DNA of 64,000 nucleotides from Salana multivorans (GTDB taxonomy: Bacteria > Actinomycetota > Actinomycetes > Actinomycetales > Beutenbergiaceae). Numbering within the stretch: the first letter of the stretch is position 1; every line of letters starts with the position of its first letter. Shown in pieces: positions 59,680 through 64,000 of the stretch. The notes beneath the pieces were generated by a model, which was given only the letters and a program-made list of their open reading frames with translations, made no database searches and was not told where the DNA came from. A program made the position numbers and the translations under genes. The stretch spans positions 1,984,001 through 2,048,000 of the forward strand of contig NZ_RKHQ01000001.1 of assembly GCF_003751805.1 (NCBI RefSeq), read 5' to 3'.

Positions 59680-60795
59680 GTGACGACGACCGTTCTCGAA
59701 GCCCCGCCCGTTCCGCCCTCGCCCGACCACCCCGACGTCTGGGCGTACGCCGGGTACAACCGGCTCACCCGCGACCTCGAGGTCGAGCTGCTCGGGCACT
59801 CCGACCGATGGGCGCCGCTGCCCATCTCCCTCGCCTTCCTCACGGACAGCGACTGGCAGCGCAGCATCCTCCTCGTCGCGGTCCGCGACGGCGTCGCCGA
59901 GCCGGGGGCCGACGACGTCGTGGGAGCGGCCGAGGTCCGGATCCCGCTCCGGGACAACCTGCGCACGGGCCACGTCTTCGTCGTCGTCGACGAGCGGGTC
60001 CGCGGTGCCGGGATCGGGACCGCCCTGCTGGAGCGGGCGGAGGCCTGGCTGCGCGCGCAGGGCCGCGACCACGTCATCGGGTGGAGCACGGTGGCGCCCG
60101 AGCCCGAGCCGGGGCCGGGCACGCTCGAGGCGCCGACCGGCGCCGGCCGCGTCCCCTCGGACGATCCAACGGTGGCGTTCCTGCTCGGTCGCGGGTACCG
60201 CCTCGAGCAGGTGGCCCGCGCGTCCCAGCTCGACGTGCCGCGTGACGCGGACGAGCCGCGGCGTCACGCGGCGCTCGCGGCCGCGGCCGCCGGTGCGGAC
60301 TACCGCGTCCTGCATCTCGACGCGGCGGCGGCCCAGGATCACCTCGACGCCCTCGCCCGTCTGCACACGCGGATGAGCACGGACGTGCCGCTCGCCGACC
60401 TCAGGGTCGAGGAGGAGGTGTGGGACGCCGAGCGGGTGGCCGAGTACGTCGCGGACTACGAGCGCTCGTGGCAGGAGATGCGGCTCGCCGTCGTCGAGCA
60501 CGTGCCGACCGGTGAGCTGGTGGCCTACACGGAGCTGCAGATCCCGGCGTTCCCGGAGATCGAGTTCGGGTTCCAGCGCGACACGCTCGTGCTGCGCGAG
60601 CACCGGGGACACCGGTTGGGGATGCTGGCCAAGGCCGCCAACCTCGAGCTGCTGGTGCGCGAGCGGCCGTGCGTGCGCCGCATCCACACCCAGAACGCGT
60701 CGGAGAACGAGCACATGCTCGCGATCAACGTGGCGCTGGGTTTCCGCACGGTCGCGGTCCAGGCGGGCTGGCAGAAGGGGCTCGGGGCGGTCTAG
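59680..60795 (+). CDS. Double GNAT-domain N-acetyltransferase
   Basis: A 371-residue protein with two GNAT halves. The first (about residues 20-190) has the acetyl-CoA loop VDERVRGAGIGTALLERAEAW. The second (about 200-370) has LREHRGHRLGMLAKAANLELLV and ends GFRTVAVQAGWQKGL. The architecture recalls mycothiol synthase, but the substrate is unknown. Start GTG 59680: a weak CAGGCT box lies 6 nt upstream and no ribosome site is seen. The 3' end overlaps the convergent EamA gene by 71 bp. Confidence 0.83.
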   Translation: MTTTVLEAPPVPPSPDHPDVWAYAGYNRLTRDLEVELLGHSDRWAPLPISLAFLTDSDWQRSILLVAVRDGVAEPGADDVVGAAEVRIPLRDNLRTGHVFVVVDERVRGAGIGTALLERAEAWLRAQGRDHVIGWSTVAPEPEPGPGTLEAPTGAGRVPSDDPTVAFLLGRGYRLEQVARASQLDVPRDADEPRRHAALAAAAAGADYRVLHLDAAAAQDHLDALARLHTRMSTDVPLADLRVEEEVWDAERVAEYVADYERSWQEMRLAVVEHVPTGELVAYTELQIPAFPEIEFGFQRDTLVLREHRGHRLGMLAKAANLELLVRERPCVRRIHTQNASENEHMLAINVALGFRTVAVQAGWQKGLGAV

Positions 60796-61663
60796 CCGCG
60801 TCCGGCTGGCGAGGCCGCCGGACCGTGACCCCGAGCAGCACGCCCGCGATCACCAGGAGCAGTCCCACCGCCTGGAGGATCCCGAACGGTTCGGCGGCGA
60901 GGAACACCCCGAGCGCGACGCCCGTGACCGGGTTCAGCAGCCCGATGACGCCGACCACGGACCCGGGCAGTCGGGCGAGGCCGGTGAACCAGGCCGCGTA
61001 GGCGAGGGCGGTGGCCACCAGGATCACGTAGGCGAAGCCCGCGAGCGCCGGCCCGTCGACGGCGGGTGGAGCTCCGTCGACGATCAGGGCGAACGGGAGC
61101 ACGACGAGCGAGCCGGCGACGAGCTGCCACGAGGTCATCGTGAGCGGCGCGACGTCCGCGCCCCACCTGGCCGTGAGGACGAACCCCAGCGAGGAGGAGA
61201 GCATGGCGCCGATGGACGCGACGACTCCCCAGCCGTTCACGGGTCCGCCGCCGAAGCCCATGATGACCACCACGCCCGTGATGCCTACGAGAGCCCCGAG
61301 CACGGCGACCAGGCTCGGGCGCTGCCGCAGTACGAGCCAGCTCAGCAGCAGCATCGCCGCCGCGGAGGTGGACATGAGCGTCGCGGCGAGCGAGGTCGGC
61401 AGGAGCTGGGCGGTGACGTAGACCAGGACGTTGAGCCCTCCGACGGTCAGCGTGCCGAGCACGAACGAGCGCCACCACCAGCTCCCCCGCGGCAGGCGTC
61501 GCACGAGCAGCAGCACCAGGAGGCCCGCCGGCAGGCACCGGATCACCGCACCCCACAGCGGAGCATCCGCTGGCAGCACCTGGCGGGTGACGTAGTAGGT
61601 GCTGCCCCAGGCGATCGGCGCGATCGCGGTGACGAGGACCCATCGCCAGGACTTATCTTCCAT
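60725..61663 (-). CDS. EamA-family (DMT) transporter
   Basis: A 312-residue drug/metabolite transporter with ten predicted membrane helices in two EamA halves (ITAIAPIAWGSTYYVTRQVLP at the start of the first, WGVVASIGAMLSSSLGFVLTA at the start of the second). A Pro/Arg-rich tail runs into the acetyltransferase gene on the other strand. It exports an unknown small molecule. The ATG at 61663 is probably leaderless: TACTAT ends 7 nt upstream. An 18-bp palindrome covers the start site, so the divergent MarR protein is the likely repressor. Confidence 0.9.
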   Translation of the reverse strand: MEDKSWRWVLVTAIAPIAWGSTYYVTRQVLPADAPLWGAVIRCLPAGLLVLLLVRRLPRGSWWWRSFVLGTLTVGGLNVLVYVTAQLLPTSLAATLMSTSAAAMLLLSWLVLRQRPSLVAVLGALVGITGVVVIMGFGGGPVNGWGVVASIGAMLSSSLGFVLTARWGADVAPLTMTSWQLVAGSLVVLPFALIVDGAPPAVDGPALAGFAYVILVATALAYAAWFTGLARLPGSVVGVIGLLNPVTGVALGVFLAAEPFGILQAVGLLLVIAGVLLGVTVRRPRQPDAARPPRAPSASPPGPRPCGNPAPR

Positions 61664-61671
61664 GGAAGATA
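61654..61671. promoter_or_regulatory. MarR operator: perfect 18-bp palindrome
   Basis: TATCTTCCATGGAAGATA (61654-61671) reads the same on both strands. The EamA ATG lies at its centre and the EamA -10 box directly abuts it, so a bound MarR dimer would block initiation. Confidence 0.75.
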
Positions 61672-61676
61672 TAGTA
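61671..61676 (-). promoter_or_regulatory. -10 box of probable leaderless EamA gene
   Basis: On the minus strand TACTAT ends 7 nt before the ATG at 61663. The first base after the box lies inside the palindrome. Confidence 0.55.
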
Positions 61677-61690
61677 CGCGACCCGGTGGA

Positions 61691-61696
61691 TAGAGT
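61691..61696 (+). promoter_or_regulatory. -10 box of probable leaderless MarR gene
   Basis: TAGAGT ends 6 nt before the ATG at 61703. No ribosome site is present. Confidence 0.5.
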
Positions 61697-61702
61697 GGCG
61701 AC

Positions 61703-62215
61703 ATGGGTGCTTCGCCGGATCGCGTCGATCGCATCCAGGACCAGTGGCGCAGGGAACGGCCCGACCTCGACCCGTCCCCGCAGGGAGTGATCGGCCGCGT
61801 CCATCGCCTCGCCCTGGAGCTGACAGCTCGGCTCACCCCGGTGTACGAGGCGCACGGGCTCAGCGAGGCCGAGTTCGACCTCCTCGCCTCGCTGCGCCGA
61901 CGTGGAGCGCCCTACGAGCTTCCCGCCGGCGAGCTCGCCGACCACACGATGGTCACCACCGGCGGCCTCACCAAGCGCGTCGACCGGCTCCTGGCCCGTG
62001 GCCTGGTCGAACGCCGGGCGTCGGACGAGGACGCCCGGCGCCGCTTGATCCGTCTCACCGGTGCGGGCCGAGCGCTGATCGACGAGGCCTTCAGTGCCCA
62101 TCTCGCGAACGAGCACCGACTGCTGCGCGGTCTCGACGCCGACGACCTCGCGGCGATGGAGTCGATCACCCGACGCTGGCTCCGGCTGCTGAGCGACGAC
62201 TCGTCCCCGCCGTGA
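61703..62215 (+). CDS. MarR-family transcriptional regulator
   Basis: A 170-residue regulator with a winged helix (about residues 55-125, YELPAGELADHTMVTTGGLTKRVDRLLARGLVERRASDEDARRRLIRLT) and helical dimer ends. The DxRR wing signature is intact as DARRR. It is divergent from the EamA exporter gene with 39 bp between start codons, where the 18-bp palindrome sits. A standard arrangement for a ligand-released repressor of an exporter. Confidence 0.92.
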   Translation: MGASPDRVDRIQDQWRRERPDLDPSPQGVIGRVHRLALELTARLTPVYEAHGLSEAEFDLLASLRRRGAPYELPAGELADHTMVTTGGLTKRVDRLLARGLVERRASDEDARRRLIRLTGAGRALIDEAFSAHLANEHRLLRGLDADDLAAMESITRRWLRLLSDDSSPP

Positions 62216-62339
62216 GGCCGCCGGCGCCACGCTTCGCGCGACGGTGACGTCGGCGTCGTCGGTTGGAGGAGGTCGTGGACGGGCGATCGATCGCGACGGC
62301 GGTGCTGGACGAGCGCGCGGCGCGCGGTGCTCCCGAGGC

Positions 62340-62383
62340 CCTCGTCGGTCCGGTCGCCCCGGAGGGCGGCCGGACCGACGAGG
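62340..62383. terminator. Long hairpin between convergent MarR and RCC1-repeat genes
   Basis: CCTCGTCGGTCCGG (62340-62353) and CCGGACCGACGAGG (62370-62383) pair perfectly. Six more inner pairs including one wobble give a 20-bp stem with a CGGA loop. It lies 20 bp past the RCC1-gene stop and probably serves both genes. Confidence 0.8.
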
Positions 62384-62403
62384 CGACGGCGGTCGACCCG
62401 CGA

Positions 62404-64000
62404 CTAGCGCGTGGTGCGCCGTGCCCTGCGCGAGCGGAGGACCAGGCCGGTTCCGACCGCCGCGGCCAGGAGGGCCGGCAGGAGCACGGCCATCGGGTTC
62501 GCGCCGGTCGAGGGGAGCGGCCGGCCGTCGTCGTCCGTCGGGCTGGGGCTGGGCGACGCTGCGGACCGGGTGACGACGAACTCGGCCGATCCCTCCCGGT
62601 CGGAGGTCACGCCGGTCAGCGTGATCGTCCGCGTTCCGGGAGCGACCTCGGGGACGGTGAAGGCGTGGCTGACGGCCCCGTCGGCGTCGGCCGTCACCAG
62701 GACGGCCCCGTCGTTCGTGGAGCCGACGACCCGAACGGTCTCGTTCGGGAGGAAGCCGGTCCCCGTGACGGTCTGGGCCTGGCCGATCTCGCGGGTCGCG
62801 TGCTCGAGGTGCACCCCGACCTCCGGGGCCGTGACCTTGATCCGTGCCGTGTCGTCCGCGCGCACCCCGTCGACCGTGAAGCCGACGGTGGTCACCGCGG
62901 TGTCGATACCGGCGGTGAAGGTCGCCTCGAAGGTGCCGTCGTCGAGCGGGGTCGTCTCGCTGACGACCCCCGGCCCGTCGATCACGCTGATGTCGACCAC
63001 CTCACCCGACCCGGTGATCGGCAGGCCGGTGGTGTCGACGAGCTGGACGACGATCCGGGAGGTCGACGTGCCGTCCGCGACCAGCTCGGCGGGCGTCGCG
63101 GTGATGGACGACCCGTCCGCCCCCAGGTCGGGGACGGCAAGGAACGTGTACGACCCGATCGGGTCGCCGAGGCCCGTGACGGCGTTGAGACGCAGGGACA
63201 CGTCGACGGTGCCGGCGGGATGCGCCGGGGTGACCGCCCGCACCGTGCCGGCCGAGGCGTCCACCGTCACGTCGGTGCCGGGGTGGTCGACGTCCCCGAA
63301 GTAGACCGCCGGGACGAGGGACAGGACGAGCTGGTCCACCTCGACGGGCAGCGGCTGGTTGGCCTGCTCGCCGTTCCCCAGCCGACCGGACTCGCCGTTG
63401 CCCCAGGCGTAGATCGCTCCGTCGACCCCGACGGCGAGGGAGTGCTCGGCGCCGGCGCTCGCGGCGATGACGTCGACGTCGGGCAGGTCGACGAGCGCGG
63501 GGGAGGTCTGCGGGAGCGGCGTGCCGGTCCCGAGCTGCCCGTCGAAGTTCTCGCCCCAGGAGTAGAGCCGCCCGTCGTCGGTCCGCGCCAGGGAGTGGAC
63601 GAACCCGGCGGAGACGGAGGTCGCCCGCGCCCCGGCCGGCAGCGTGACGGCCTGGGGCGTCGTGGCGAACGGCACGTCCTCGGGCAGGCTGCCGATCCCG
63701 AGCTCCCCGGTTCCGTTGTCCCCCCACGAGTAGACGGTTCCGTCGGAGCCGACGGCGAGGGAGTGGCGGAACCCGGCGGCGACGGCCGTCGCGCTCACGT
63801 CGGGACCGAGGTCGACCGCCACCGGGGCGAGCTCCCCGTCGGTGGTCCCGGTGCCGAGCTGCCCGGCCCCGTTGCCGCCCCAGGCGTAGACGAGGCCGTC
63901 CGACCCGACGGCGAGGGAGTGCCCGTCCCCGGCGGCGACGGCGAGGGCCCGGACTCCCGGGGCCAGCTCGACGCGGACGGGAACGAGCTTGCCGACCGCC
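62404..64000 (-). CDS. Cell-wall-anchored RCC1-repeat surface protein, partial (N-terminus off the right edge)
   Basis: About 532 residues are visible and the open frame continues past the window. Four RCC1-type repeats are seen, each with HSLAV-like and W-G-N/D-N/G-G-x-G-x-LG motifs (for example FRHSLAVGSDGTVYSWGDNG), so a beta-propeller is likely. Two or three Ig-like segments follow (SITATPAELVADGTSTSRIV, VTAPEVGVHLEHATREIGQA). The sorting signal is LPSTGANP, a membrane helix and RSRRARRTTR. It is exported and linked to the wall by a sortase. A binding or adhesion role is plausible; no enzyme motif is seen. Confidence 0.87.
   Translation of the reverse strand, partial: AVGKLVPVRVELAPGVRALAVAAGDGHSLAVGSDGLVYAWGGNGAGQLGTGTTDGELAPVAVDLGPDVSATAVAAGFRHSLAVGSDGTVYSWGDNGTGELGIGSLPEDVPFATTPQAVTLPAGARATSVSAGFVHSLARTDDGRLYSWGENFDGQLGTGTPLPQTSPALVDLPDVDVIAASAGAEHSLAVGVDGAIYAWGNGESGRLGNGEQANQPLPVEVDQLVLSLVPAVYFGDVDHPGTDVTVDASAGTVRAVTPAHPAGTVDVSLRLNAVTGLGDPIGSYTFLAVPDLGADGSSITATPAELVADGTSTSRIVVQLVDTTGLPITGSGEVVDISVIDGPGVVSETTPLDDGTFEATFTAGIDTAVTTVGFTVDGVRADDTARIKVTAPEVGVHLEHATREIGQAQTVTGTGFLPNETVRVVGSTNDGAVLVTADADGAVSHAFTVPEVAPGTRTITLTGVTSDREGSAEFVVTRSAASPSPSPTDDDGRPLPSTGANPMAVLLPALLAAAVGTGLVLRSRRARRTTR

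Overview
The window is from the chromosome of a high-GC Gram-positive bacterium, most likely an actinobacterium of the order Micrococcales. The evidence is very high GC with strong third-position bias, DUF3073, DUF3618 and actinobacterial holin-like proteins, a mevalonate gene cluster, sortase-assembled pili, sugar ABC importers without their own ATPase, and many putative leaderless genes with a TAnnnT box 6-7 nt before the start codon. I cannot name the genus. No tRNA, rRNA, CRISPR array or insertion sequence with a transposase was seen.

Layout. (1) 1-10370, all minus: one carbohydrate operon of GH5-like hydrolase, lipoprotein sugar-binding protein, two permeases, GH3 glycosidase, LacI regulator, RidA and a SelA-like PLP enzyme cut by the left edge. 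A complete promoter with two GACCGGTC operator-like palindromes precedes it. (2) 10487-13084: nucleoside hydrolase and purF. (3) 13234-20991: an accessory block between purF and purM with a lipoprotein, a histidine kinase with two kinase-like halves, a wall-anchored beta-helix protein, a response regulator, a small HTH protein with paired operator-like sites, and an SRPBCC protein. (4) 21051-28492: purM, DUF3073, DUF3618, holin-like protein, a 5'-3' exonuclease and the lower mevalonate pathway (mevalonate kinase, diphosphomevalonate decarboxylase, phosphomevalonate kinase, type 2 IPP isomerase).

(5) 28538-29829: a solo gene with an AbiEi-like winged helix and a PD-(D/E)XK (DUF559/Vsr-like) nuclease domain, bracketed by two related palindromic repeats of 130 and 126 bp. 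This is the best candidate in the window for an undescribed element. (6) 29845-31945: asparaginase II-type protein and a split thiamin-diphosphate decarboxylase. (7) 32559-40393: a pilus locus of tip adhesin (LPLTG), backbone pilin (LPITG) and class C sortase, with a convergent LuxR regulator. (8) 40583-49275: an amino-sugar or glycan locus with a GntR/UTRA regulator, a helically phased operator array, ABC importer, NagB-like protein, GH4, BadF-type sugar kinase and GH30. (9) 49339-58034: an Opp/Dpp-type transporter operon ending in a second GH3, with a divergent TetR regulator. (10) 58081-64000: ArsB/NhaD-type transporter, small PLDc_N protein, double-GNAT acetyltransferase, EamA exporter with a divergent MarR regulator, and a wall-anchored RCC1-repeat protein cut by the right edge.

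How it fits together. The window is dominated by import and breakdown of plant- or wall-derived glycans, each locus with a local regulator and a visible operator-like site, and by surface proteins: two pilus subunits and two other anchored proteins, with sorting signals LPLTG, LPITG, LSDTG and LPSTG. Housekeeping genes (purF, purM, mevalonate) are interleaved and appear rearranged around the accessory block and the repeat-bounded nuclease.
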